64,000 nucleotides of DNA from Cadophora sp. MPI-SDFR-AT-0126 (lineage: Eukaryota > Ascomycota > Leotiomycetes > Helotiales > Ploettnerulaceae): NCBI GenBank assembly GCA_020747065.1, contig JAGMVK010000010.1, forward strand, positions 1 through 64,000. Reading direction: 5' to 3'. Position 1 is the first letter of the stretch; every line of letters begins with the position of its first letter. Made by a program: the position numbers and the translations under genes. Positions 23,601 through 36,725 of the stretch are shown piece by piece. The notes beneath the pieces were generated by a model. It did not search any database. It was not told the DNA's origin and saw only the letters and a program-made list of their open reading frames with translations.

Positions 23601-25095
23601 TCAAGTCGGAATATAAGAGTAGAGACCCTCAGCATGCTTCTTGAACATCATCATCCACGTCTGAAATACCGACATGACAGATTTTAGCCCACTTGGCACC
23701 TCCTTAGCCTCTTGTTCCAGAAAGATGAATCTGTGATCCCGTACTATATCCTTCATCTCTCCGAAGTATCTATCAGACCGAAAGCTGGTACATTTAGCAT
23801 AGTCCCAGAAATGATAACTATAACTCACTGCCAATGCAAGCTCGCTAACATGATTGTGCGAGTGCCTTCAACGAACTTCGCCACATCAGTATCTTGTGGG
23901 AATTCTGCCTTTACTTTCAACCACTCCAGGTAGCACTCATCCAGCATGTCTCCAGCACGATTGAATGCTTGTTGCGTCGTCCTGCCGCTGTTGCGAAGGA
24001 CGGTGATCAAGTTGTGAGGGACACCCTCGGCCTAGATTTATCAGCAGAGTCAAGAGACCTAGGTCTGCTCACCTGTTCTTTCTCATACGATATGATATCG
24101 TTTTGGCTGCTCAGAGTCAGAGAAGACTCTCAAGTGAAAAGATAATTTACATTAAGACCGCATCGACCACTACTCTTTTGAGCTTCTCAAAGCACTCCAT
24201 TTCGAACACGTGTGCTGGGATCTTGAGTTGAAGTGCGTATCTGACTTATTAGGCTAACAACAGATATTATGCAACTGTGGCATCTACTCACTCCATTAAA
24301 GCAATCACCGGAGTCACACCGACACCTCGTCTGCGCACGTCGAGATACTCCGATAAGCAGGGATTCCTGGCCTGTGAATGATGGCCGACATGCTCCAGCG
24401 CGCCATCACAGTATTCGGTCATTGCGTCAAGGAATCTGCTTTGAACGGCTGGACGATTTAGCTCATTCTTAAATAGACTTTTTTGCGACCCACGCACCTT
24501 TGGTGGATGCCTTGAATTGTCAGCAAATTTCCTCAAAAGCGAAGCAGACCAACCTTTTCCACACGATCCCACACAGTATCATGAATCTCAATGAAAGCCG
24601 GAACATTGCCATCACGAGTTCCTCCTCTCATGACCAAAAGCAGATCCTCCATCACTCTTCTAGCTCCTTTCGGGTCGTCCTTCAAGTTTCCATTATCGAA
24701 AACTATACCCGTAAGTTACTTTCCATCATTCGCATCGAGACTCACCGTCATCGAATGGAAATACCTGAACAATCAGTAAGTTAAAGTGCGCTATATTTTC
24801 AATGACAAGAAACTCACCCAGTTACCCCAATCGCACAGTGTCCTCAACTCATCCTTTCTTGCATCCGGAACCGCAACGGCACAGAACCAAGCAAAGTCTG
24901 TCTTGGAGATGATCTTCTTCGTCCTGTCACTGGCGTCCAATTTCCTTCATGGTTAGCTTAAACCATCACTGTGTCCAGTACAACTCACTCTGAAATCCAA
25001 CGATCTGCCTCTATCTTCACCTCCTGGTAGAATGGGTTGACTTCTGGTGGAGCCGACATGAACGAAGTGAACATATCAGGTATCTTGATGGCCAT
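23601..25095 (-). CDS. Class I terpene synthase (sesquiterpene cyclase type)
   Basis: Nine exons: 25095-24989, 24944-24818, 24764-24746, 24702-24554, 24497-24292, 24240-24151, 24106-24073, 24031-23829 and 23784-23601, all in phase, 372 residues. The start MAIKIPDMFTSF has a strong AAAATGG context; an in-frame ATG at 25224 would add 43 residues. The metal-binding DDxxD motif is DDVFD (~83-87), split across the 19-bp third exon. The second metal site is NDIISYEKE (~235-243), a full NSE triad. The family's terminal RY pair is present in HFRSDRYFGE (~317-318). These enzymes ionise prenyl diphosphates and cyclise them; farnesyl diphosphate is the likely substrate, but length alone does not prove it. 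It is divergent from the MpaB-like gene, so co-regulation is likely. Confidence 0.93.
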
Positions 25096-25935
25096 TTTGC
25101 CAGGTGGGATGTTGATGTGCGTTGTAGAAGCACTTGGTGATCGACTAGTCTCGCATACTTCTCCTTGTTTAGTTTCCAGTCCCAAGACCGGAAGTAGGGA
25201 GGATATGTGAATTTGCGTCGTCATGCTGACATCAAGAAGAATTCTTGATAGGCAGCAGGTGAAGATGAAAGCTGTGCCTAAAGTAACCTTGTAATTTGAG
25301 GAACTGGCCATATGTTCTTATAGTCATTGACACGGAAGCAATCACCCCGAATTCTATTGGTTCGTTCCATATCTTCCCCCCAGTTCCCCCCGAATTCCCT
25401 CCAGACCTCTGGTTTGTATCATGTATGCTATTCCATCCGTGCTTCCAGACTTGACAAATCGCACAGCGCACACACCAAGCATTTGAATTCTTGCCATCTG
25501 ATTCTAGGAAATCAAGCTAGCTGCAGGGAGAGAATGGGATCGTTTACACATGGTTGGGTGGCTGTTGACGATCTTTACGATGTGCGTCTTTGGCCTCGAT
25601 TACGACGCACTGCGCCCCGATTACACATCGATTGTACAACACATACATCGGGACTCCTTACATTCCTGTCTTGACATTGACAAATGTGGCTGGAAGATTT
25701 GGGGGCATTGCTTACAATATCTCCACAATCTTGCATTCCAATGCAGGCTTTGTGCAACCTTCGGCTAAATTATGCATGGCCCAGACTCCAATTGAGGGCA
25801 TTCCCAAAAACCCACTTTGGGACTCTGTTTACAATATCTGCTCATGGTTCGAATCACCCAGCCTTGGAATCTAGCTATTTAGATGCTCGAGACTATCTCG
25901 TACCCTCTCAGAAAGATCCTCCCAACATAACCATC
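25096..25935. promoter_or_regulatory. Divergent promoter region, terpene synthase / MpaB-like gene
   Basis: About 840 bp between two head-to-head start codons. The likely shared control region of the pair. No specific binding site can be named with confidence. Confidence 0.5.
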
Positions 25936-27384
25936 ATGAACTCCACTAGCGACAATCACTGCGAGCGATGGGGCTACTCATTCGAGTGGACCGATAAACA
26001 CCTCCCTGCAAAAGAGATTGCGGCACTGCGCTCTCACGTAGATGAGCTCGGATCGGCTGCGTTTGAGAAGCTCCAAGCTCTTGCTGGAGGAGGTGACAAG
26101 AAGTGTCCAATCAGACCAGAACTATACACCATTCTTCGAGATCATCACCAAGAAGACCCAACGCTGGAAGCTTTCTGGCACGAGCTTCATTCAGTGCCCG
26201 ATTGGGTAGACTGGACTCAGATCGAACGTGCTCAGAGGTTCTTTGCACGCTATGCTCTCGCCAACAGCACCGCATTTGCTCTCCAAGGCTTCATCCGAGA
26301 GAACTCGGTAAGATCCGCACCCATACCGCGACCATCATCTAATATTCTCAGGCATCTCCAGGAATTGCCGAAGTCTTCGCCCGGACAGGAGGCTTCGCCA
26401 TCAAGAATCTCCTCTCCCGAGTCATCGAGACCTTCACATGGCTCATCCACGTCACCAATTCCCTGGAGTCCATCCAGCCGGGCGGAGAAGGCCACACCTC
26501 AACAATCCGTGTGCGCCTGTTGCATGCTGCAGTCAGACAGAGGATCTTAAAGCTGGCGAGCTCCCGGCCGGAATACTTCTCGGTGGAGAAGTATGGGGCT
26601 CCAGTCAACGACCTCGACGCGATGCATGCCATCTCTCTGTTCTGCTGCAGTCCGATGTGGGACAGCTTTCCAAAGATGGGGATCTACCCTACTAAGCAGG
26701 AGATTGTTGATTTTATTGCTCTTTTCCGCTACATTGCTTACCTCACTGGAACGCCGACCTCGTACTGGGAAACACCGGAGAAGGCCAAGGCGGTGATGGA
26801 GACGATGTTGCTCCATGAGCTGGCTCCAAATGGTACCTCGAAGATCCTAGCTCACAACTTCATCAAATGGATAGAAGACCAGCCTCCGCCATATCTCTCG
26901 CGAGGTTTCCTCGAAGCCGGATGCAGGTGGATGAACGGTCCAGAGATGTGCGATGCACTTGGCTTGGGACATCCAGGTCTCTATTACTATGCTGTGTTTG
27001 CCGGACACAACATCCTAGTATCCTTCTTGGCATACTCGCAGAGATTCATTCCGTCGTTCGATAAGTTGGTCATCAATGTGAAATTCTCCTGCTCTACTAT
27101 GCGCTGCAGTTTCTAATCAAAGCCAGTTTTTTCGAAAGACTCTTTACAACGCGGTCACTGATCATGCTTATCTCTCTGGGGGTAAAGGCCCGTTTGACTT
27201 CAAGTTTGTTCCTCAGCTTAATACGAAGTTTGGGAAAGAGGTTGACCTGGGAGAAGTTGGTGGGACGAGGAGGTTGTTTAGACCGGTAGAGATGGTTTTC
27301 TTCTTTGTCTTCTTGAGTACAGTTCTGATTCTGGGATCCTCTCTCCTTTTCACAGCGCGATGGGCAAAAGGTGTACTCCTGTGA
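25936..27384 (+). CDS. MpaB-like oxygenase (DUF2236 / rubber-oxygenase catalytic fold)
   Basis: Three exons: 25936-26307, 26352-27064 and 27123-27384, giving 448 residues. Family blocks are clear: QRFFARYALANSTAFALQGF, AEVFARTGGFA, VIETFTWLIHVTNSL, then IRVRLLHAAVRQR. The last carries a His expected to bind heme in the DUF2236 fold. The C-terminus has KTLYNAVTDHAY and a membrane helix (VFFFVFLSTVLILGSSLLF) followed by basic residues, suggesting ER anchoring as in MpaB of mycophenolic acid synthesis, which cleaves a farnesyl side chain. The second intron uses a weak GTTGGT donor, chosen because it alone keeps phase. Next to a terpene synthase, a role in oxidising or cleaving its product is a reasonable inference. 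Confidence 0.85.
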
Positions 27385-28180
27385 GTAACAAGTGAAAGCA
27401 CGGAGTATGAAGCAAGGAATAGATTGTGCAGAATCTGGTTTCGTAATGATGATATGTTCGTTGACATTCACTCTCAATCGGATTCAGATCTTTCCTTAGT
27501 TCAAATATTCCCAGCTAACGACGATGTATCCGTATGATTCTCTCAAGAGACACTGAGAGATGCTGCGTAAGGCGGTTAGTGTTGCACTCTGTGAAATACA
27601 ACATCTGCTGACTGCGCTCTTGCTTCGTTCCGAAACCAGCGATGTTCAACCATCTCATGCGATCCTCTCAGAATGTTTGTGTGTTTGAGTAGGTTATGCA
27701 GTGTTCTGTGCATAATTTTATGCTGTGGGAATTCACAAAATTGATGTCGCGAGCCAGAGAGGCAGAGAGCCCGCCGACCGCCCGCAGAATTGGTTTCCAG
27801 CATATCGATCTTGAGGCGACAGTGACCGTCATGCACCCGGCGATGATCATACCGATGTCGCAGAGCCTTCTCGTGTGCTGACTTTGACTGTTATAATGTG
27901 GGACGCTTTGTCGACATCATCGTCGAGACTTCGTGAAGGTACGAGTCCGCGTATCGACCTGTTACTCTGTGCACATTTCCGGTCCTCGGGAATACGTTGT
28001 GAGATCGAAAATTTATACAATGGTTTGATCACGGCTTCGGTGGGATGACGATGCAGGTCACAAAGAAAGCAAAGTCATTTAAGTATGTCACGAGTGATTA
28101 AAAGTCATGTAAAAAGTCCGGAAATAATGGATTCAGAATCTATCTACTGAAAGTATCGATCCACACCAGACAAAACGTCT
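27385..28180. other. Intergenic, no gene seen
   Basis: No supported coding frame; 3' flanks of the two convergent neighbours. Confidence 0.6.
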
Positions 28181-28531
28181 TTAGAATGAGAAGTTGGGAA
28201 AGACCCCTAAGAGACTTCCCCACCACGAGCTGTTTCTCGTGGGTTCTTCGTTCCCACTCACCTCGCTCTCGGTATCCTCAGAGTCACTACTTTGTGAACT
28301 CTCGTTGATCTCCACATTCGGAACGATCTTGACTTCGACCTGAGAGGTCTCGCCGTTCTTGATCTCCTCGTCTCCCTCATTTGGAAGAACCTCTGGTTGA
28401 TCATCAGTCTTGCCGTCCGTATCCTCAGACTCCTCATTTGAAACTGCGATAGTGGACTCGGCCAAAGACTCGGCGGGGTGGTCTTCCTCACCCTTCATCT
28501 CCTCGTTTGGGATAATAGGGAGACTGTTTTC
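28181..28531 (-). other. Acidic reading frame continuing in frame past the TAG
   Basis: After the stop at 28532-28534 the same frame runs on without interruption through MKGEEDHPAESLAES, QSSDSEDTESEVSG and WWGSLLGVFPNFSF to TAA-type termination at 28181. Its composition (Glu/Ser/Asp-rich, Trp-Trp end) looks like genuine protein. It may be a former C-terminus cut off by a nonsense change, a readthrough extension, or be joined by a very short intron of 37-40 bp. Confidence 0.45.
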
Positions 28532-29249
28532 CTACCACCAATCCAAGCCCTTCCATTCAGAAGGAGGCATCTCCATGGTGGCGGGAGGATCAGGGGTAGC
28601 TGGTGGAAGGGCAGTTGCGGCTGCTTTGGAATCCAGCTTTGGAGTTTCGCTGCTTGCCTTGCCATGTCCCGAAGCAACATTTTGCTTCTTGCCAGCGTCC
28701 TGTTTGTTCGAAGAATTGCCTTTCACCTCAGCAGCCTTTTGCTTTGGTGCAGGTTTCTTTGTATCCAAGGATTCGACGCTCACCTCAGCAGCCTTCTGCT
28801 TTGGTGTGGAATCCTTTGTTTTCGAAGATGTGGCAGTCGTTGAACTGTTGTCCTTTGACTGTAGCTTGACTTTCCCAATGGAAAGTTTTGCCTTGGGCTA
28901 GTAGCACAATCTGATCTGTAGTGAGCGGCACCGGCTTCGTCCATGGAAACTTCTCTAAGTTTGGATCGTCCACTGGTCATGGGTCAGTAGAAGCTGATGA
29001 AGATCGAATGGAGTACTTACTGTAGTTCTGCCAGAGCTTGCTCTCTGCATACCAACGCCGGAGGTACTGCTGATCAGGATACTGATCAAGAGCGGCTGCC
29101 TTGAACGCTGCGTACGCTGCTTCGAGCACCTTAGCATTCTCTTTGGTCAGACGACCATCTTCTTTCGCTTTCTTTGACCAAATGGCCCAGAGATCTCTCG
29201 AATGTATATCGTAATACCATTCAGGTAGACTGGAAGCGATGGTTGCCAT
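28532..29249 (-). CDS. Unrecognised protein with Lys/Ala-rich repeats
   Basis: Proposed exons are 29249-29021, 28972-28860 and 28813-28532, giving about 207 residues. The first intron is standard (GTAAGT...ACCAG). The second has a weak GTCAAA donor and was placed because the frame must change there. The N-terminus MATIASSLPEWYYDIHSRDL is aromatic-rich and globular (LWAIWSKKAKEDG, YPDQQYLRRWY). The third exon is low-complexity, with PKQKAAEV repeated twice (a repeat of roughly 26 bp in the DNA). The frame ends at TAG 28532-28534 after KGLDWW, but the same frame stays open for another 116 codons (see next entry). No family recognised; cytoplasmic, with no signal peptide. Confidence 0.55.
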
Positions 29250-29860
29250 CTTTGCAGTTGCGATAGATAGCGTTGTAGTATGAAGGAAGATGGAAGATCG
29301 CGAGGGTAGACATTTGTGGGATTCAAATCAGCTAGCGCGCTTTTGGCGACGGTGAGGTCACCGTGAAGGTGAAGTCTTCACAGCCAGGATAACGATAAGA
29401 CTACGGCAAGGCAACGATCTAATACTTACTTTCTCTGTAAGATACCACCACCAACAACAACAAGTCAACAGCAAAGGTAAGAGTTTCCCTCCAAGGCTTT
29501 GTTTACTTTGATCCAAGTGTCAAGCGAGATATTCCTTAGCTCCTGTAGTTCTTGCTCAATGCTGACGGCCGCTCTTACAGAATTTTGCCCAAGACACCAC
29601 ACAAGGGTAAACATTCCAAGGCATTCGAAAGACCGGATAATTGCCTCGAGAAGGTTGCCGCTAGCTGAGGCTCATTTGACCACGCCCCGGACGATTCATC
29701 AAAACAGGTGAATTCCGCGGGGAGAATGTCACGGGAGTCATGATGGTCAAGAAGAGAATGGATTTTGATACCTAAGGGGTGGATACCATCATACTCTTGA
29801 TACGCCATTTGCTGAGCTACGGTTTCTCCCACAACATCGATAACATGAGCCTCGAGACAG
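29250..29860. other. Intergenic between divergent hypothetical genes
   Basis: Upstream regions of the two flanking genes. A minus-strand frame at 29575-29832 looks faintly protein-like but has no motif. Confidence 0.45.
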
Positions 29861-30742
29861 ATGTCGAAAGGGCCTTTTTTTCAAGCAGCAAATCTAGATC
29901 TAGGACTGGAATCTATGCCTGATTGGCATGTCAAAAGAGTTCTAATCGAGGTTCTTGACCCCGCGAACAAGGATGAGCTCCGGGGAAAACTCCTCTACAG
30001 CTTCCAGTCCTTGCGCAACATGATGCCCAATCTCTTCGGTCGAAGCTGGCAATTAAGATGGCTTCGTGACGATATTCTAGAGATTCTGGAGGATGGAAGT
30101 ACTCATCCGGTGCCCATTCTCGATGTCGATTATGAAGAGTTTCCACGTGAGGTACAACGGCACACAAGACCTTTCGCAATATGTCAAGAGCAGATTCGGG
30201 GCAACGTATAATCAAAAGAGTACATACTTCTGGGATCCCGATCCAAGTTCTTGCAGTTCCGCTTACCCAAAAAGTCTGAGAACAAATCGATCGAAGATTT
30301 CCGCATCCTCAGATACGACCACCTCGAATTTGCGGACGGGCGACCTGTCATGGTACGAAACACCTTCCACCTCACTGCGATTGTTCGACTCGCGCGAGAC
30401 AGCACTTTCAGGGACGAGATCCGGACATACTGGAGGAATGGCTCAGAAGTTGTGCCGGCTGAGATTGGCAGCTTGCGAGGCAAAGAGCGCGGTGCTGCAG
30501 GTCCACAATGGTCAATCAAAGACCACGGCCACGTGCTTTATGCTGTAGTATTTCAGATTGTACTCTACTCTCCAACTGGACTCTCTACTGTGATAAAGAC
30601 TTCTGCCAAAGAGTTTGAAGATCGTTCTTGGGTTCTTCGAGACGCCGCGGAGAGCACTGAAACTGCAAATGCAAGCTTCGAGGCCTCTTTTGGCAGCGAT
30701 AGCCAAAGGAATACTCAATCCACTAAAAGTGGAAGTGGTTGA
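29861..30742 (+). CDS. Unrecognised protein, two exons
   Basis: Exon 1 is 29861-30205. Joining it to exon 2 (30248-30742) across a 42-bp intron (GTATAA...TCCAAG) keeps phase and yields 279 residues. It contains FGRSWQLRWLRDDILEIL, ILDVDYEEFPREVQRHT and FRILRYDHLEFADGRPV, then a Ser/Thr-rich end. No signal peptide or membrane segment. The start could also be the ATG at 29912. The family is unknown to me. Confidence 0.5.
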
Positions 30743-31496
30743 AGCTTCAACACGAATGGCCATTGCCTGAATTCAGGTCTGCTTGGTACCGATTTCCAAG
30801 TCGCTTCAGCTGCGCATCTGACTAGGATCAATGGAGCCGAAGTCAGAGAGGAGAAGTGTTTCGACGACTCGCTGGCTGAATGCCCCTGGTGCTTTTTTCG
30901 GTAGCCCAAATGAACGCTCAATGCGAGATTGAACTGCTCCTCTTCCTGTTCTGTGCTATATCTAATCTGTGACAATCTGCTCGGTGCCCAACATGACCGC
31001 AGGTAACAGCTGGGTGTACAGTGCAACCAGTATACAAGTCCTTCAATTATCGTATGTCGTTGAATGATAGTTTGCGTGGCGATATACAGCAAAGATTTGT
31101 GAGGGGTTCAACAGACTCCATTCAGGATGAAGCGAGCCTGGAGCGACTTCCGCGCTCCCACAAACTCTCTTCACGCAACAACGAAATACATCTCCAAGTT
31201 GACGATTACAATGCCGTCGAAGTCTCGTTCGAAACGATTAAGATCCTTGTTGGTCTTTTCGTGAGACGGAATCCAGAGAGTGATTGGAAATTCGGTGACG
31301 AGTTCCTCACGACAACTCAATGTCAGGTGTGTGAAACGACTTGGACGAAAGTGCATACTCGAGGTTATACATTGCCCACAAACTCCATGAACTAAATACA
31401 GGTGCTTGAAACTCGTTGGTAGGCTGAGGCAATTGACTCACAGCCCGTCTAATGCTCTATTTAAATCCAAAGCGCCTCCAATCTCCCCCAAGCAAA
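30743..31496. other. Intergenic, no confident gene
   Basis: Open frames occur on both strands (for example 31021-31395 plus), but none shows motifs or splice-consistent structure. Confidence 0.45.
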
Positions 31497-32431
31497 TCAC
31501 CATGTTCTCCACGCCCAGAAACTCATCGCTATGCATACCGCCGAAAGCACCGCCATCTGACCCCACCTCACCACCGCCGCCTTAACCATATTCTCAAAGA
31601 ACTCCTGCATAGCCTGCCCATCATTCGCTCTCGGGAACGGCTCATCAGGAACCGGACAATTCAGGATCTTGCACAGCGGTTCCCATCCATCTTTGACGTT
31701 GAAGAAGAAGAGTTTCTCTTCGGGTACGACTCTCCTGACGTAATCTTCGTGAATTTCGAGGAGTTCTGAATATTTAGCTAGAAAGATATTTGGATGGGGG
31801 CGGTGTGACATACGAGGACCATCGAGATTCTTCCTGCTTGTTTGATAGACTTTCTCTAACCTGTACTGAATCAGCCAAAGTCCGCTACAAGCCTACAAGA
31901 TCGACTTCACTCACCTCAAACCAATCGTATCTCTCCATCTCCCAAAATACCTCAGCGTAGGCATCGGCCAAAATACGAAATCCAGCCACCACAACCCCGT
32001 ATTCCGCATCAGGGCTTGGGCGCTATTCCACCAGCCCTCCTTGTCACGCGTCGTGCAGATGACTATGGCACTTGGATACAGCTGCATCAGTTCCTCCGTG
32101 AATTGGATAGCTGGACAATCTGTCGTAGCAACATATCCAGCAGTGAGATTCCGCAGGTTCTCTTCAATTACTTGTTCGCTGGCGCTGGGGTCTTGGATGG
32201 TAATCCATTTCTGGACATATGCTGTCACGTGGTTAGCCAGATTGACTGAACGGATTCGGAGTTTATACCTTCTTCTCGTCGAAGAATGGCAGTTCCACTG
32301 TGACAAACTGGTCCTTTGAGGAGTTTTTCCACTGCAAGAGCAAATGACACGGTGCCCGTTCTTGAGAATCCTGCTCCGATGACCTGGACTTCGCGCGTGA
32401 GATCGGTCGGAATTGATGGTTGTTGGCCCAT
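31497..32431 (-). CDS. Sulfotransferase-family P-loop protein with C-terminal membrane helix
   Basis: Four exons: 32431-32269, 32221-31915, 31860-31814 and 31765-31497, 261 residues. The start is MGQQPSIPTDL. The nucleotide-binding loop is VIGAGFSRTGTVSF (RTGT ~24-27), typical of the fungal and animal Sulfotransfer_4 family, which binds PAPS-like donors. Other family blocks are TTDCPAIQFTEEL, VICTTRDKEGWWNS (the TxRD motif), RRVVPEEKLFFFNVKDGWEP and PFPRANDG. The last 25 residues (VLSAVCIAMSFWAW) form a membrane helix, so it is probably tail-anchored. The third intron is 48 bp, but a 36-bp alternative acceptor is also in phase. Biochemical function is not proven for most fungal members. Confidence 0.82.
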
Positions 32432-32984
32432 CTTGAAAATAACAAAAACACCACACCGCAATATCCACAAAGCAATACAGAAAATGGAGGCAGTAAAAGA
32501 CAACAAGAAAGTATAAAACAAAAGAGAGAGAGAGAAAAGTATCAGACGAAGTGCAACATCGAACGCTCGCACTGTGCCCCATGATTAGTGTTCACGCTAC
32601 ATAGGCGGATGGGAAACTTCCCGGCGCTGGTTGCGGTAGTTAGAGCTTACCAGTCTACCAGTCCCATGTAGGATGACTGGCGGCTGGAATAACACCTGAT
32701 GATCGCTTCGAGATGCCCAAAACTCAAATCATAGAAGATCATTTAAGTTTCTGTCTTGAAGTGAAAGTGACGCGTGGAAAGGCAATTGTCGAGGTAGGGA
32801 GTTTAGGATGATCAGTAACCAGACCCAAACACCTGATGACACTGGCGAGTGTTTCCAGGGGCGTGCTCCCTATCCAGCAGTAGATCCAAGCTTCAAGATC
32901 AGCAATTTTCAGCGTTCCAAGCAGGCCTTGGCAGTGTGAGACCTCCCTAAAAGTGCAGGATTACCCGACCCCACGGAACCCAAC
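32432..32984. other. Intergenic, no gene seen
   Basis: Promoter side of the sulfotransferase-family gene, with a short AG microsatellite near 32520-32537. Confidence 0.55.
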
Positions 32985-34047
32985 CTAAGCTCCACTCAGC
33001 GTTCCCGTTCCGATCCCAGCATAATGCCCTTCTCTCAACAACATGCGGAATGTGTGTTCTTCTTCATATTGTCGTGTCCATGTGTGGAAGTCCTTTGCAT
33101 CGTCATGCAGTGTCACTGTCTCTGGCCATCGAATGCCAGAAGAATCCAGTGTAGTTTGGGGGTTGCATATTGGACGGTGTGTGTGTGTGAAAGACGGATA
33201 TGTCGTCTCTTGTGTCTGTCGAGGAGGTAGAGGATGATGAATACTAGGCAGATGGTGGGGATGCATAACCCAATTATGAGGCCAGCTTGTGCTTCGCTGC
33301 TCATGTTCTGCCAGAGGGAAGATGACGACTGAGACTCATTTATTAGTGAAGATGCCAATTGCGATCTCGTCGGGGTTGGCGGGGTTGACATAGCGTTCGT
33401 AGCAGAAGTTTTTGGCTGATGGGTCGTCGCTGGGGAGCTACGAATGGAAGATATCCTTGAGGCAGATGATATCAATGAAGACGGAGAAGCTATAGTGAGA
33501 CTGGCCAAAATCGAATTGGAAATTGGAGTACTGATTGAAGATGTGGTAACCCCCAGAATGGTGGGAGTCTTCGTTGGCGGGATTGAGAGAGGAGGGGGGA
33601 GGAGGATTGATGCCTTGATTCGTGAAGTCGAGAGTGATTGCGATGGTTGATGAGTTGGCGACGATGGAATCCAGGGAGATCGTGAATTTATCGACGTGGC
33701 TGCGATTCTCTGGGGACTCGAAGCAGCTGTGGGAACTTCCCGCCTGCAATACTCTATTTCAGCCGGTCAGGATACTCAATACGGATCCCAAACCTACACA
33801 CGTCAGCTTTTGACTTCCAGAAGAATCGATCGCATTGCCTCTTGCAATTTCCAATCACCTCGTTCACGGTGTCCAGCTGTGATAGTATAGTCTTGTTTAA
33901 CTCACGATCCTTCCCTTTCCTCAGCAAGAGCTGGACAACCACATCGAGAGTCACAGCAGTACAGCGGAAAGAACGACTCTGAAGAGGTCGCCGCACAAAT
34001 CCTGTTGGAATCTCTATCCAGAGGAACGATCGAATCTCTGGAAGCAT
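32985..34047 (-). CDS. Probable Ser/Thr/Pro-rich single-pass membrane protein, exon structure unresolved
   Basis: The clearest part is 33113-33770, where one frame gives a long Ser/Thr/Pro-rich segment (SPSSLISSASRISSIRSS, TPPTPTRSQL), then a membrane helix (AGLIIGLCIPTICLVFIILY) and a basic stop-transfer LLDRHKRRH. This layout is typical of fungal cell-surface sensors of the Mid2/WSC kind. An N-terminal segment at 33754-34047 has Cys residues (CKRQCDRFFW) and probably joins through one or two introns. A further frame at 32985-33150 (TLHDDAKDFHTWTRQYEEE) looks like a cytoplasmic tail. I could not fix phase-consistent junctions, so coordinates are outer limits. Confidence 0.45.
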
Positions 34048-34693
34048 TCAGACATTCAGCTAGACATCCAACTGTTGCGTCCGGACTCGACTCCGACTTG
34101 GTTTCCAGTACTGGTGACCTTGAAGCTGTCTTCGAAGGATGCCTCCACGATTTATTCCAACCTTCTCTCGGTCACCTCGACATTTCACATCCGCCTTGAA
34201 TCGTCGAAAGAAAAGTTGAGGGCTGCATCCATTCTTGAACAAGGCAATGTGCCCAGATGATGCACCACGAAGGGAGGCTGATACTCGCAACTCAAAATCC
34301 GCATCTTCCTATTCATCCAATTCTCGAGATCGTCCCGAAACTGCATCTTCCCGTTTTTTTTTTTTTTTTGGACCAGTGTCGTGTCCAGATTCTCTCTATT
34401 CTTGGTTTCTAGGCTTTGATGCACGTTTCCGTTCCGCCAACAATTCATATTTAGATTTGGGTGACGGCTTCGAGTCCTTGCTTTGGGTGCTTTCACCGCT
34501 GCTGTGTCCCCTCGAGCCGAATCCAAATTTTGGAAGACTCTCAAGGAGAACCTGACAAGTGCTCAGATTTGTATATAAAATGGATTTCGATTTCCTATCC
34601 AACTTCCTATGTACAAGATCCTCTTTCATCCTATATACAAATTTCCTTCCACCGCTCTACTCACCTTCGGAACCTTAGCCTCACCCACCCCCG
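34048..34693. other. Intergenic, with a 16-17 base poly-T run
   Basis: A poly-T tract lies at about 34353-34369. No coding frame is supported. The right part is the 3' flank of the xylanase gene. Confidence 0.6.
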
Positions 34694-36613
<1,920 letters not shown>

Positions 36614-36629
36614 GCCTCTGTAGCTCAAT

Positions 36630-36686
36630 GTGAGTTTTTCCCAGACATTCGGATTGGATTGAATTTGATTCTAACAATTTCAACAG
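36630..36686 (+). other. 57-bp insert with spliceosomal-intron signals in the tRNA D-loop
   Basis: It begins GTGAGT, has CTAAC at 36671-36675 eleven bases before the end, and ends TTTCAACAG. These are the donor, branch and acceptor signals seen in protein-coding introns throughout this window, and the length is typical. Removing it restores the canonical tRNA D-loop exactly. It does not resemble a tRNA-type intron and lies at a non-canonical position. Confidence 0.8.
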
Positions 36687-36706
36687 GGTAGAGCGCGTCA
36701 CTAGTA

Positions 36707-36725
36707 CTACTGCTTGCAGAATGGT
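36707..36725 (+). other. Canonical 19-nt tRNA intron
   Basis: It follows position 37 of the anticodon loop, where eukaryotic tRNA splicing endonuclease introns occur. Removal gives the loop CTAGTAA, as in fungal tRNA-Thr(AGT). Confidence 0.75.
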
